64,000 bases of DNA from BOG-994 sp049514215 (GTDB lineage Bacteria > Pseudomonadota > Gammaproteobacteria > Burkholderiales > Burkholderiaceae_D). The notes beneath the pieces are model-generated. The model ran no database searches and was not told where the DNA came from. It was given only the letters and a program-made list of their open reading frames with translations. Position numbers and translations under genes: made by a program. Shown in pieces: positions 1 to 8,181 of this stretch (positions are counted from its first letter, which is position 1; each line of letters opens with the position of its first letter). The stretch is from assembly GCA_049514215.1 (NCBI GenBank), contig JBEKVI010000019.1, positions 1 to 64,000 on the forward strand, read 5' to 3'.

Positions 1-1382
1 CTGCCCCTGAGATTGATGGCAGACAAGGCCAGCGTTCCTGGGATCGATCCCAGGGAGTCGTCGACAAACACGCCGCTGACGTAGTCCTGATCGAATAGCG
101 CAGTGACCACCTGGCGCGCCAGTGCGACCGGATCGGGTCCTGGAAGATAGATCAGGTCCGAGCCGCCATTGGCTGCAACGACGATTTCGGGACGGGCCGG
201 ATCGGCACCGATGAGCCCGTCGGCACGGCTTGGATGCTGGTGAGCCGCGAGATCGATCTTTGCGCCCTTGGCATCAGGATCATAGAGCGGCTGGTGAAGT
301 GCGAGGGCAAGGTCGATCGCCAGAAAACCCGGCGGCAGCTGTCCCGGCGGGACATCCGCGTAGCTGGCTTGGGCCGCAGGACTCGTACGCGACTGCTTCG
401 AGATCGTCGAGAATCCGTGGTCCGCCGTGACCACGACGTCGGTCGTCTTGGCCAGTCCGAGCGACTCGAGCGCGCCCAACAACGCGGCGAGATTGCTGTC
501 CGCGTTGCGGATTCCCGCCAGAGACGAGGGCCCGTTGATCCCCGGCGTAAGCTGTCCGAGGCTGTCGCCCTGGTTATGCTGGGTGCCGTCGGGATCGCGT
601 GACCAGAAGACCAGGACGAAGGGCTTGCCCGTCGCCTTAAACAGGGGGAGCAGCGCGCGCGTGGTCACATCGACGAAGTATTTCTGCTGTTCAACATTGG
701 CGCTTAGTGTGCCTGGACGGTGCGCATCACCGGCGTCGCCGTTGGCTCCCCTTCCCGGAGCAACTGCATCGAGTCGGGCCGCCTGCAGAGCCGAGAGCAA
801 CCCCGCTCCAAGGGGAAGTCCGCCCGGACGGCCCGTCATGTCATCGACGACCAGCGTTGTAGCACCATCGCGGGCGGCCACATCCTGGATCGACACCGGT
901 CCGAGTTTGCCGACTGCCGCAGTCAGGTACCCCCGAGCGTGCGCCACTGCAAGGACGCTCGCCTCATCCAGATAATTACCTCCGTGATGCGCGTTGACCT
1001 CGCCAAGAACAGGATCGCTTTCCAGAAAGGGCGTATCGCTGCCGTTGGCGCTAGTCACGCCATACCCGGTATAGATGACGTTGCCAAAATCGCCCGTATC
1101 ACCCAGGTAATGCCCGGTCGCGAGCGCTGAAGCATTCGGCGTGGTGAAGGTCGGAAACAGGGAGTGGCTGTTCTTGAACCACACACCGTACTGGCGAATC
1201 GCATACATCGTGGGCGCGGTGTCGGCTCGGACCATTTCGGCGCGCAGGCCGTCGGCCACGAAGAGAACCACGTTGTGTGGACCTGCCGCCGCGCCCGAAC
1301 CCTCTGCGGGAATCGCCTGGGCGTTGCACGACAGAACGAGGCCCGTCCAGAGGACGGCGCATGCGGAATCTATAAACTTCAT
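1..1382 (-). CDS. Secreted alkaline phosphatase-superfamily phosphodiesterase/pyrophosphatase, partial
   Basis: The gene is read on the minus strand from ATG at 1382 and runs off the left edge, so about 460 residues are visible and the C-terminus is missing. The N-terminus (MKFIDSACAVLWTGLVLSC, then NAQA) looks like a signal peptide, which suggests a periplasmic or secreted enzyme. Family marks are a metal-binding aspartate in LFVADGLRAEM, a nucleophile region FPTFTTPNASALATG that resembles the catalytic Thr loop of type I phosphodiesterases/nucleotide pyrophosphatases, SRDPDGTQHNQGDS and VVTADHGFS, the last two matching metal-ligand motifs of the superfamily. The substrate cannot be told from sequence. 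It could hydrolyse nucleotide or other phosphodiesters, and phosphonate- or sulfate-ester activity cannot be excluded. The next gene (mop) lies upstream on the same strand, 187 bases away, so cotranscription is possible but not shown. Confidence 0.8.
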   Translation of the reverse strand, partial: MKFIDSACAVLWTGLVLSCNAQAIPAEGSGAAAGPHNVVLFVADGLRAEMVRADTAPTMYAIRQYGVWFKNSHSLFPTFTTPNASALATGHYLGDTGDFGNVIYTGYGVTSANGSDTPFLESDPVLGEVNAHHGGNYLDEASVLAVAHARGYLTAAVGKLGPVSIQDVAARDGATTLVVDDMTGRPGGLPLGAGLLSALQAARLDAVAPGRGANGDAGDAHRPGTLSANVEQQKYFVDVTTRALLPLFKATGKPFVLVFWSRDPDGTQHNQGDSLGQLTPGINGPSSLAGIRNADSNLAALLGALESLGLAKTTDVVVTADHGFSTISKQSRTSPAAQASYADVPPGQLPPGFLAIDLALALHQPLYDPDAKGAKIDLAAHQHPSRADGLIGADPARPEIVVAANGGSDLIYLPGPDPVALARQVVTALFDQDYVSGVFVDDSLGSIPGTLALSAINLRG

Positions 1383-1569
1383 GAACGGACCGAGTCGAGT
1401 CAAACCCAAAACAATGCCCGAGCAATATGGCACGCCTGTGACGAAAGCGGGCCCTCTCGGACGCTTGCGCAGGGCCCTTTGCGGGCCTTGGCGGATACGT
1501 TCGGAGGGGGATGCCAGGGCACGATGCCCGGTGCTGTACCAGACCTGCCCGCGTCGGGGCTAAGGCGGC

Positions 1570-1785
1570 CTATAACTTGGCGATCGAGACCTCGGTCGCC
1601 TTGACAAAGGCCAGCACTTCGCTGCCCACCTGGAGATTTAAGTCCTTCACGGAGCGGGTCGTGATGACAGAGGTGACGATGCCTGCGCCGGTATCGACGT
1701 CGACTTCCGAGACCACCGGTCCGAGGATGATTTCCCTGATTTTTCCTCTGAATTGGTTGCGTACGTTGATGGATTGAATCGTCAT
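1570..1785 (-). CDS. Molbindin (single TOBE/Mop domain molybdate-binding protein)
   Basis: This is a 71-residue protein starting at ATG 1785 (MTIQSINVRNQFRGKIREI). The reading frame continues upstream, but the extra residues do not look like Mop, and the chosen start gives the normal length of a single Mop domain. It shows the typical pattern of the family: NVRNQFRGKI at the start, then SEVDVDTGAGIVTSVIT and a central SVKDLNLQVGSEVLAFVKATEVSIAK. Molbindins assemble into cytosolic oligomers that store or buffer molybdate (sometimes tungstate) for cofactor synthesis. It is transcribed away from cysI. Sulfate permeases of the CysTWA type can also carry molybdate, so the proximity may be meaningful, but this is inference. 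Confidence 0.85.
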   Translation of the reverse strand: MTIQSINVRNQFRGKIREIILGPVVSEVDVDTGAGIVTSVITTRSVKDLNLQVGSEVLAFVKATEVSIAKL

Positions 1786-1871
1786 ATCGGGCTCCGGCTT
1801 AAGCTTTTGGGGGTGGAATGGGATGGCGCCGACGCGCCAGAGGCGCGCCGGGCAGATGACGCTACCGCCAC

Positions 1872-1883
1872 TGGTTATAACCA
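1872..1883. promoter_or_regulatory. 12-bp perfect palindrome TGGTTATAACCA
   Basis: This is a perfect inverted repeat in the mop-cysI intergenic region, 89 bases upstream of the mop start codon on the minus strand. It shares GTTAT/ATAAC arms with the palindrome at 2016-2032. It may be an operator for a sulfur or molybdenum regulator. The protein that binds it is unknown. Confidence 0.35.
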
Positions 1884-2015
1884 CCAACAACAGTTTTGTT
1901 ATTTGTTTATGTCGATTTCGTTGAAATCGGCATGAATGTCACGGTTCTGGCGCATCGTTTTTGTGGCCATCCGTACGCAAGTCCCTGATTTATTGATACA
2001 AATGATTTCTATATA

Positions 2016-2032
2016 TCGTTATGCCATAACGA
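2016..2032. promoter_or_regulatory. 17-bp palindrome upstream of cysI (TCGTTAT-GCC-ATAACGA)
   Basis: Two perfect 7-base arms flank a 3-base centre, 67 bases upstream of the cysI start and next to the AT-rich run TTTCTATATA. The arms CGTTAT/ATAACG resemble halves of the ModE box, but the spacing is much shorter than in the known box. LysR-type regulators such as CysB also prefer TTAT/ATAA dyads. The position fits an operator or activator site for the cys operon. Confidence 0.4.
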
Positions 2033-2099
2033 AATGACTTGAATGTTGTTTACCGGGATTAGGGAGGCCGCTAGGATGGTTTACGACTAGGGAAGATGA

Positions 2100-3776
2100 A
2101 TGTATCGATACGATGATCTAGACCGCGGGCTGGTGGCCGAGCGCGTCCAACAGTACCGAGGGCAGCTTGAGCGTTACCTCAACGGAGCGCTATCGGAGGA
2201 CGAATTTCGTCCTCTGCGTCTGCAAAACGGTCTCTACATACAGCGGCACGCACCCATGTTGCGGGTAGCCATTCCATACGGCCAGCTTAACACCGCCCAG
2301 GTTCGCCAGCTAGCACACATCGCGCGCCACTTCGACCGCGGCTATGGCCATTTTTCCACGCGTCAAAACATTCAGTTCAATTGGCCCAAACTGGAGCAGA
2401 CCGCGGACATCCTGGAATGTCTGGCATCGGTCGAAATGCATGCGATTCAGACGAGCGGCAATTGCATTCGCAACACCACGAGCGACCACTTCGCCGGGAT
2501 CGCCGCCGACGAGCTCGCAGATCCCCGCCCAACTTGTGAATTGATTCGCCAATGGTCGACTTTTCACCCTGAATTCGCGTACCTGCCTCGTAAATTCAAG
2601 ATCGCTGTGACCGGCGCGCTCGTCGATCGTGCGGCCATCCTCGCCCACGATATTGGACTGCAACTAACCCAGGACGCGGATGGGCTTGCCGGCTATCGAG
2701 TTTTTGCGGGGGGCGGCCTCGGCCGCACACCGGTCATCGGCCATTTGATCCGCGAGTTCCTGCCCCGTTGCGAGTTGCTGAACTATCTCGATGCGATGTT
2801 ACGGGTCTACAACCTTCACGGGCGGCGCGACAATAAGTACAAGGCGCGCATCAAGATCCTCGTGCGGGATTTGACACCGGCGGTCTATACGGCACAGGTC
2901 GAGGCTGAGTGGGAACATCTGCGCGGCGGTCCCGCCGTACTTCCCGACGAAGAATTTGCGCGCGTGGAGGCGTTCTTCGAGCCGCCCGCCTATGACGTGT
3001 TGCCGGCTGAAAGCGTCGTGCTTCATGCTCAACTCGCCGACAGCATGCCCTTTACGAGTTGGTTCAAACGCAATGTATTTCCGCACAAGGTGCCAGGCTA
3101 CGCCGCGGTTACGCTGTCTCTCAAGAAAACCGGGGTACCTCCCGGCGATATCACGGACGAGCAACTCGACGCGGTGGCCGACCTGGCCGATCGCTACAGC
3201 TTCGGGGAGGTTCGCGTCTCCCACGAGCAGAACCTCATTCTTGCCGACGTCCGCCAGGACGACTTGCATGCCGTGTGGGAGAAGGCGCGCGCGCTCGGAT
3301 TGGCCACGCCGAATATCGGGCTCCTCACGAATATCGTATGCTGTCCAGGCGGCGACTTTTGCTCGCTCGCCAATGCCAAATCCATCCCCGTCGCCCAGGC
3401 GATCCAGGAGCGTGTGGAGGGCCGTGTCGATGCGCTCGACTATCTCCACGATATCGGCGAATTGGATTTGAACATCTCGGGCTGCATCAATGCTTGCGGG
3501 CACCACCACATCGGGCACATCGGCATTCTCGGCGTCGACAAGAATGGCGAGGAGTGGTATCAGGTCACGATCGGCGGGGCCCAGGGTAACGAGGCGTCCC
3601 TTGGCAAGGTCATCGGACCGTCTTTCGCCCGTGAGCAGATGGCTGACGTGATCGAGCGCTTGCTCGAGGTCTACGTCGAGCGCCGGCATCCGGACGAATT
3701 ATTCATCGACACCGTGCGCAGGCTGGGCGTCGAGCCGTTTCGCGAGCACGTTTATCGGGAGCGCGCCCATGCCTGA
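2100..3776 (+). CDS. cysI: Siroheme [4Fe-4S] sulfite (or nitrite) reductase hemoprotein
   Basis: This 558-residue protein reduces sulfite to sulfide with six electrons in assimilatory sulfate reduction. The duplicated ferredoxin-like and siroheme folds are recognisable (GHFSTRQNIQFNW near residue 85; TSGNCIRNTTSDH near residue 118). The four cluster ligands are CCPGGDFC near 418-425 and GCINACGHHH near 460, which give the cysteine pattern of siroheme enzymes. Sulfite and nitrite reductases are close relatives, but the cys genes directly downstream make sulfite the likely substrate. The ATG at 2100 follows GGAAG by 4 bases. The gene overlaps DUF934 by 8 bases. No cysJ flavoprotein gene is present in the window, so the electron donor is open (ferredoxin or another partner). 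Confidence 0.92.
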   Translation: MYRYDDLDRGLVAERVQQYRGQLERYLNGALSEDEFRPLRLQNGLYIQRHAPMLRVAIPYGQLNTAQVRQLAHIARHFDRGYGHFSTRQNIQFNWPKLEQTADILECLASVEMHAIQTSGNCIRNTTSDHFAGIAADELADPRPTCELIRQWSTFHPEFAYLPRKFKIAVTGALVDRAAILAHDIGLQLTQDADGLAGYRVFAGGGLGRTPVIGHLIREFLPRCELLNYLDAMLRVYNLHGRRDNKYKARIKILVRDLTPAVYTAQVEAEWEHLRGGPAVLPDEEFARVEAFFEPPAYDVLPAESVVLHAQLADSMPFTSWFKRNVFPHKVPGYAAVTLSLKKTGVPPGDITDEQLDAVADLADRYSFGEVRVSHEQNLILADVRQDDLHAVWEKARALGLATPNIGLLTNIVCCPGGDFCSLANAKSIPVAQAIQERVEGRVDALDYLHDIGELDLNISGCINACGHHHIGHIGILGVDKNGEEWYQVTIGGAQGNEASLGKVIGPSFAREQMADVIERLLEVYVERRHPDELFIDTVRRLGVEPFREHVYRERAHA

Positions 3777-4311
3777 GGTCATCTTAGGAACGCGAGCAAC
3801 GAAAGGGCGTGTGGTTCCCGACACCTGGCAGACCATCGAGGACGGGGCGCTTTTGCCCACCCTCGCTGCCGATGCCATGGTCATCGTGCCGCTACCGTTA
3901 CTGCGTGAGCATCGTGCGAGTCTCGAAGCGCGGGAGGGAGCGTTGGGAGTACGGCTCGGCGTGGGCGACGACGTGGCCGATGTGGTCGCGTTTTTGCCGC
4001 GTCTTGCTTTGATCGCGATCGAATTTCCCGTCTTCTCCGACGGACGCGGCTTCTCCAAGGCGAGACTGCTGCGGGAGCGCTGGGGATTTCGCGGCGAACT
4101 GCGCGCCGTGGGAGACGTGCTAAGAGATCAGATCTTCTACCTGCTGCGCTGTGGCTTTGACGCCTTTGCGGTGCGCGCGGACAAGGACATTCACGATGCG
4201 CTGCTGGCGTTCGATGATTTCAGCGATTCTTACCAGGGCGCAGTCGATGAGCCTCGGCCCGCGTATCGCCGGACTCGTGGGCCGGTCGTCGAGCAGGGCG
4301 AGACGTCATGA
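3769..4311 (+). CDS. DUF934 family protein, partner of CysI
   Basis: The gene encodes 180 residues of the DUF934/COG3749 type. Recognisable stretches are IEFPVFSDGRGFSKARLLRER near the middle, then GELRAVGDVLRDQIFYLLRCGFDAF, both typical of the family. Genes of this family regularly sit immediately downstream of ferredoxin-type cysI in proteobacteria, and here the two genes overlap by 8 bases. It also overlaps cysH by 4 bases. There is no signal peptide or membrane segment, so it should be cytosolic. Biochemical function is not established. Roles in electron delivery to, or assembly of, the sulfite reductase are inferred only from this tight linkage. The single cysteine (LLRCGF) does not suggest its own Fe-S cluster. 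Confidence 0.85.
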   Translation: MPEVILGTRATKGRVVPDTWQTIEDGALLPTLAADAMVIVPLPLLREHRASLEAREGALGVRLGVGDDVADVVAFLPRLALIAIEFPVFSDGRGFSKARLLRERWGFRGELRAVGDVLRDQIFYLLRCGFDAFAVRADKDIHDALLAFDDFSDSYQGAVDEPRPAYRRTRGPVVEQGETS

Positions 4312-5012
4312 GCGCGGCTGCTGACTTGGACGGCAAGGCGCACGCGGCGCGCGCGCTTCTTGAAGAGGTGGGTCACACGCATGCGCCGGCGGTCTTCACG
4401 ACCAGTTTTGGAGCCGAGGACATGGTTGTCTTCGACCTTCTTGGACGTGATCTGCGCTCCATCGTAATCGCCACTTTGGACACCGGTAGACTGCCTGAAC
4501 AGACTTATGCGGTCTGGCAACGCGCCGAGGAGCGCTACAACCGCAAGGTTGAGGCCGTGTTTCCGCGCCATGAGGCCGTCGAACAGTACATCCGCATAAA
4601 CGGAGTCAATGCGTTCTACGATAGCGTGGCGCAGCGCAAGCAATGCTGCCACATCCGTAAGGTCGAGCCACTTCAACGCCTGCTCGCGGGCAAGGGGGCC
4701 TGGATTACAGGGCTGCGCCGGGCCCAAGCCGCAAGTCGCGCCGGGCTGGGTGTGGCCGAATGGGACGAGACGCACCAGCTGCACAAGTTCAATCCCCTGG
4801 CGGACTGGAGCGAGCAGGAAGTCTGGGGCTACCTCAGAAGCCGGGACGTTCCCTACAATGCCTTGCATGATGAGGGATATCCCAGTATCGGTTGTGCGCC
4901 TTGCACGCGGGCCATTGGGCCCGGCGAGGATGTGCGTGCGGGTCGCTGGTGGTGGGAGGCTGCCGAGGGGAAGGAATGTGGACTACACGTTAGGGAGGTT
5001 GTGGGTACATGA
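4308..5012 (+). CDS. cysH: Adenylyl-sulfate (APS) reductase, thioredoxin-dependent
   Basis: The 234-residue enzyme reduces APS to sulfite and AMP with thioredoxin. Its CC pair (QRKQCCHIRKVEP, near residue 107) and CxxC pair (SIGCAPCTRA, near 198) are the [4Fe-4S] ligands that separate APS reductases from cluster-free PAPS reductases. The redox-active cysteine is in KECGLH near the C-terminus, and GEDVRAGRWWWE is the conserved tail motif. Use of APS fits with the absence of an APS kinase gene (cysC) or kinase fusion in CysN. The start overlaps DUF934 and the stop overlaps cysD, each by 4 bases (ATGA), which indicates translational coupling. Confidence 0.92.
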   Translation: MSAAADLDGKAHAARALLEEVGHTHAPAVFTTSFGAEDMVVFDLLGRDLRSIVIATLDTGRLPEQTYAVWQRAEERYNRKVEAVFPRHEAVEQYIRINGVNAFYDSVAQRKQCCHIRKVEPLQRLLAGKGAWITGLRRAQAASRAGLGVAEWDETHQLHKFNPLADWSEQEVWGYLRSRDVPYNALHDEGYPSIGCAPCTRAIGPGEDVRAGRWWWEAAEGKECGLHVREVVGT

Positions 5013-5992
5013 ACGCCGATCGCCTGGATCTGCCGCAAGCGATCGCACTTGCGAGCCAAGACCTACCCATGCAAACCCCGGCTGCTGAGAGCAACTACGA
5101 GGAAGACCACCTCGCGTGGCTCGAGTCCGAAGCCATCCATATCATGCGCGAGGTTGCAGCCGAGTGCAGCAATCCCGTATTGCTCTTCTCGGGCGGCAAG
5201 GATTCGATCGTCATGCTGCGCCTGGCCGAAAAGGCGTTTCGGCCGGGTCGGTTTCCCTTTCCGCTCATGCACATCGACACCGGACACAACTTCCCTGAGG
5301 TCATCGCGTTTCGCGACCAGCGTGCCGAAGAACTGGGGGAACGGCTTATCGTGCGCTCGCTCGAGGACTCCATTGCCAAGGGTCGGATTCGTCTTAAGCA
5401 TCCCCTCGAAGGCCGCAATCCGCATCAGAGCGTCACTTTGCTCGACGCCATCGAAGAATTCGGATTTGATGCCTGCTTCGGAGGCGCTCGTCGCGACGAG
5501 GAGAAGGCGCGCGCCAAGGAACGGATTTTCTCGTTCCGCGACGAATTCGGACAATGGGATCCCAAGAGCCAGCGCCCCGAGCTCTGGAGCCTTTACAACA
5601 CCCGCGTCCACCGCGGCGAGAACATGCGCGTGTTCCCGATTTCGAATTGGACCGAACTCGATGTCTGGCAGTACATCGGGCGCGAGAACCTGGCAGTCCC
5701 GAGCATCTACTACGCCCATGTGAGGCCGGTGATTCGGCGCGGTAGCGCCTGGATGCCCATCTCCGAGCTCGTGCAGCCTGAAGCCAACGAAACCGTGGTG
5801 GAAAAACGCGTGCGCTTTCGGACGGTGGGCGACATGACTTGCACGGCGCCCGTGGAGTCAAATGCGAGCACGATCGAGTCGATCATTGCCGAGACTGCCG
5901 CCACGCGGATCACCGAACGAGGCGCCACTCGCATGGACGATCAGACTTCGGACGCCTCGATGGAATTGCGCAAAAAGGAAGGCTACTTCTAA
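5009..5992 (+). CDS. cysD: Sulfate adenylyltransferase subunit 2
   Basis: This is the small, catalytic subunit (327 residues) of ATP sulfurylase, which adenylates sulfate to APS together with the GTPase CysN. It belongs to the PP-loop ATP pyrophosphatase family: the P-loop SGGKDSIVM lies near residue 63, followed by FPLMHIDTGHNFPEV, GGARRDEEKARAKER and VFPISNWTELDVWQYI. The C-terminus ends in LRKKEGYF, as in classical CysD. An N-terminal extension of about 25 residues compared with short CysD forms is present. The gene overlaps cysH by 4 bases and its TAA shares one base with the cysN ATG. Confidence 0.95.
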   Translation: MNADRLDLPQAIALASQDLPMQTPAAESNYEEDHLAWLESEAIHIMREVAAECSNPVLLFSGGKDSIVMLRLAEKAFRPGRFPFPLMHIDTGHNFPEVIAFRDQRAEELGERLIVRSLEDSIAKGRIRLKHPLEGRNPHQSVTLLDAIEEFGFDACFGGARRDEEKARAKERIFSFRDEFGQWDPKSQRPELWSLYNTRVHRGENMRVFPISNWTELDVWQYIGRENLAVPSIYYAHVRPVIRRGSAWMPISELVQPEANETVVEKRVRFRTVGDMTCTAPVESNASTIESIIAETAATRITERGATRMDDQTSDASMELRKKEGYF

Positions 5993-7287
5993 TGTCACAT
6001 CAGGGCCTATTGCGCTTTTCTACCGCCGGCAGCGTCGACGATGGAAAGAGCACGCTCATCGGCCGGCTGCTCTTTGATGCGAAATCCATATTCGAAGACC
6101 AGTTCAGCAATCTCGTGCGTACGACTGCGAATCGCGGCGGGGTCGGGGGCAACGTCGCGTCTGATCTAGCGGTGGATCTTGCGCTTTTGACCGACGGTCT
6201 TATGGCCGAGCGTGAACAGGGGATCACCATTGACGTGGCGTATCGCTACTTCGCCACGCCCGAGCGCAAATTCATCATCGCCGACACGCCCGGTCATGAG
6301 CAGTACACGCGCAACATGGTGACCGGCGCATCGACGGCCGATCTGACGATCATTCTCGTGGACGCCGCAAAGGGCGTCCGACCGCAATCCCGGCGGCATG
6401 CACTCGTTGCCGGTCTATTAGGGATTCGCAACATCGTGGTCGCCGTGAACAAGATGGACCTGGTGAACTGGTCGTACGCACGCTTTGCCGAGATCAAGTC
6501 CGAATTCGAAACATTGACGGCCAAGCTCAACCTTCAGAACGTGACCTTCATTCCACTGTCGGCTCTGGAAGGGGATATGGTCGTCGACCGCGGTGAGCGC
6601 CTGGGGTGGTACGAAGGCCCAACCCTGCTCGAGGTCTTGCATCGCGCCCCGGCGGGTCCGGCCGGGGTCGCGGAATTTCGGTTTCCCGTGCAACTTGTGA
6701 GCCGACCCGGCATTGAAGGCGCCTACACACGCGGCTACATGGGCCGAATCGAGTCTGGCAGCATTGCGGTGGGCGACCCCATCGTTGTTCAGCCCAGTGG
6801 ACGACACAGCCGCATCGCCGACATCGTGACCTACGACGGCAGCCTTGAATCGGCCAGGGCGCCGGCCTCGGTCACGCTCTTGCTCGAGGATGAACTGGAT
6901 ATCTCGCGTGGCGACATGATCTGTCTGGCCAGCGACCCCGCCCCGGTCTTACGCACGTTTTCGGCGATGGTGTGCTGGATGGATGCCGAACGCCTGGATC
7001 GGCGCCGCAAGTATCTCGTCAAACAGGCCACGCGCACGACCAAGGCACTCATCGAAGGCGTCGACCATGGCTTGGATATCGAGAATTTCGAACCGACGCC
7101 TAAGGTGGATTTGGCGATGAACGAGATCGGGCAGGTTCGTTTCAAGGTACGTGACCCTCTTCCTGCCGATCCGTATGTCAGCAATCGCGCCACGGGCGGC
7201 TTCATCTTGATCGATGAAGTGACCAACCACACGGTGGCTGCGGGAATGATCCTTCCATCGACCCAAGAGGAACGGGATCATGGGTAA
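5992..7287 (+). CDS. cysN: Sulfate adenylyltransferase subunit 1 (GTPase)
   Basis: The 431-residue protein is the GTP-hydrolysing regulatory subunit of ATP sulfurylase. It has the elongation-factor G motifs in order: GSVDDGKST (G1), ADTPGHEQYT (G3) and VNKMDLV (G4), followed by SALEGD, then EF-Tu-like beta-barrel domains. The frame is open further upstream, but the start at 5992 (MSHQGLLRFSTAGS) gives the family N-terminus and the TAATG junction with cysD. It is slightly shorter than the E. coli protein and has no C-terminal APS kinase domain, in line with an APS reductase pathway. The 3' end overlaps the methyltransferase gene by 8 bases. Confidence 0.95.
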   Translation: MSHQGLLRFSTAGSVDDGKSTLIGRLLFDAKSIFEDQFSNLVRTTANRGGVGGNVASDLAVDLALLTDGLMAEREQGITIDVAYRYFATPERKFIIADTPGHEQYTRNMVTGASTADLTIILVDAAKGVRPQSRRHALVAGLLGIRNIVVAVNKMDLVNWSYARFAEIKSEFETLTAKLNLQNVTFIPLSALEGDMVVDRGERLGWYEGPTLLEVLHRAPAGPAGVAEFRFPVQLVSRPGIEGAYTRGYMGRIESGSIAVGDPIVVQPSGRHSRIADIVTYDGSLESARAPASVTLLLEDELDISRGDMICLASDPAPVLRTFSAMVCWMDAERLDRRRKYLVKQATRTTKALIEGVDHGLDIENFEPTPKVDLAMNEIGQVRFKVRDPLPADPYVSNRATGGFILIDEVTNHTVAAGMILPSTQEERDHG

Positions 7288-8068
7288 AGTGTATCTCGTC
7301 GGAGCTGGACCGGGTGCCGCGGACCTATTGACGGTGCGCGCGGCGCGGCTGATCGAGTCGGCCGACATGATCTTTTATGACGCGCTCGTCTATCCCGAAG
7401 TCCTGGCGCTGGCTCAACGTGCGCGCTGCGTGGCGGTGGGCAAGCGCTGCGGTGCGTTCTCCACGGCTCAGCACTTCATCAACAAGCGCCTCATTGACGC
7501 CGCGCAGCGCTATCCGGTGGTGGTGCGGCTCAAGGGAGGTGACCCGATGCTCTTTGGGCGCGCTCAAGAGGAGATCGATGCGCTTCAGAAGGAGGGCATC
7601 GTGGTCGAGGTCGTGCCCGGGGTGACGGCGGCCTTGGCGGCCAGCGCCGAGCTCAAGGTCTCCTTGACGCGCCGCACGTTAAGTCGCTCGGTGGTGTTTG
7701 CCACTCCGCGCATCGGCAAGGACGCGAGCGCCTCCGATTGGCTGCAGGCGGTGCTTGCCGCCGATACGGCCGTGCTCTACATGGCCTACGGCGAACTGGC
7801 CCGGATCGCGACGCTACTGATTGCCAAGGGCAAGCCCCAAGAACTGCCTGTGGCTATCGTGCAGGGCGCCTCGCTCGATGGCCCGTCGGCCCTCGTTGTG
7901 ACCCTTTCGGCCCTGACGCAATTTCACACGGCGCCCGCGCCAGGAGATTTGCCCGTCGTGGTGTGCCTGGGGGAGGTCTATCGGGAACTCTTGGATACGC
8001 ACGGCACTTCGGAGGCGGCGGTCCCTCATAACTCCGACGTGGCCCGATGTCGATCGGTAGTTCAGTGA
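7280..8068 (+). CDS. cobA: Uroporphyrinogen-III C-methyltransferase (siroheme branch)
   Basis: The 262-residue SAM-dependent enzyme makes precorrin-2 from uroporphyrinogen III, the first committed step to siroheme. It has the family start VYLVGAGPGAADLLTVRA, the sequence IFYDALVYPEVL, VVRLKGGDPMLFGRAQEE and VEVVPGVTAALAA, all typical of SUMT. It lacks the N-terminal dehydrogenase/ferrochelatase domain of CysG, so those steps need another enzyme that is not in this window. Placement at the end of the cysI operon suggests it supplies siroheme to the sulfite reductase. It overlaps cysN by 8 bases. Confidence 0.92.
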   Translation: MGKVYLVGAGPGAADLLTVRAARLIESADMIFYDALVYPEVLALAQRARCVAVGKRCGAFSTAQHFINKRLIDAAQRYPVVVRLKGGDPMLFGRAQEEIDALQKEGIVVEVVPGVTAALAASAELKVSLTRRTLSRSVVFATPRIGKDASASDWLQAVLAADTAVLYMAYGELARIATLLIAKGKPQELPVAIVQGASLDGPSALVVTLSALTQFHTAPAPGDLPVVVCLGEVYRELLDTHGTSEAAVPHNSDVARCRSVVQ

Positions 8069-8105
8069 GGGCTTAGCCCCGCTTCTTGATAGCTCTTCCC
8101 CGCAG

Positions 8106-8138
8106 CGCCCCGGTTCGACCAAAAGCCGACCCGGGGCG
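8106..8138 (+). promoter_or_regulatory. GC-rich stem-loop downstream of cobA
   Basis: Perfect 8-base arms CGCCCCGG (8106-8113) and CCGGGGCG (8131-8138) flank a 17-base loop. The hairpin lies 38 bases after the cobA stop. No T-run follows, so it is not a classical intrinsic terminator. It may protect the 3' end or attenuate transcription into the transporter genes. Confidence 0.4.
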
Positions 8139-8148
8139 TCTGGAACAA

Positions 8149-8165
8149 ACCCTCTAACGGAGGGT
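8149..8165 (+). promoter_or_regulatory. Small stem-loop upstream of sbp (ACCCTC-N5-GAGGGT)
   Basis: Perfect 6-base arms lie around TAACG, 17 bases before the sbp start codon. It sits just ahead of the AGGATTAGG stretch that may serve as ribosome binding site, so it could influence translation of sbp. Confidence 0.3.
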
Positions 8166-8181
8166 CCTTCACAGGATTAGG

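Larger units (their letters stand above)
1786..2099. other. Intergenic region between mop (-) and cysI (+), probable divergent control region
   Basis: These 314 bases hold no coding sequence. The stretch is clearly AT-richer than its surroundings, especially 1880-1925 and 1985-2045. It carries two palindromes built from GTTAT/ATAAC arms, listed separately. It separates the molbindin gene from the cys operon and is the only obvious place for the promoter of the roughly 6-kb cysI-cobA transcription unit. No clear -35/-10 pair of the sigma-70 type is visible, as would be expected of an activator-dependent promoter. Confidence 0.6.

Noticed and set aside
1994..2007. FNR-like sequence TTGATACAAATGAT upstream of cysI
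   Set aside because: It matches only one half site of TTGAT-N4-ATCAA. No reason exists to link the operon to oxygen control.
2799..3689. Open frame of 296 codons on the minus strand inside cysI
   Set aside because: It is the antisense frame of a well-recognised sulfite reductase with all cluster ligands on the plus strand.
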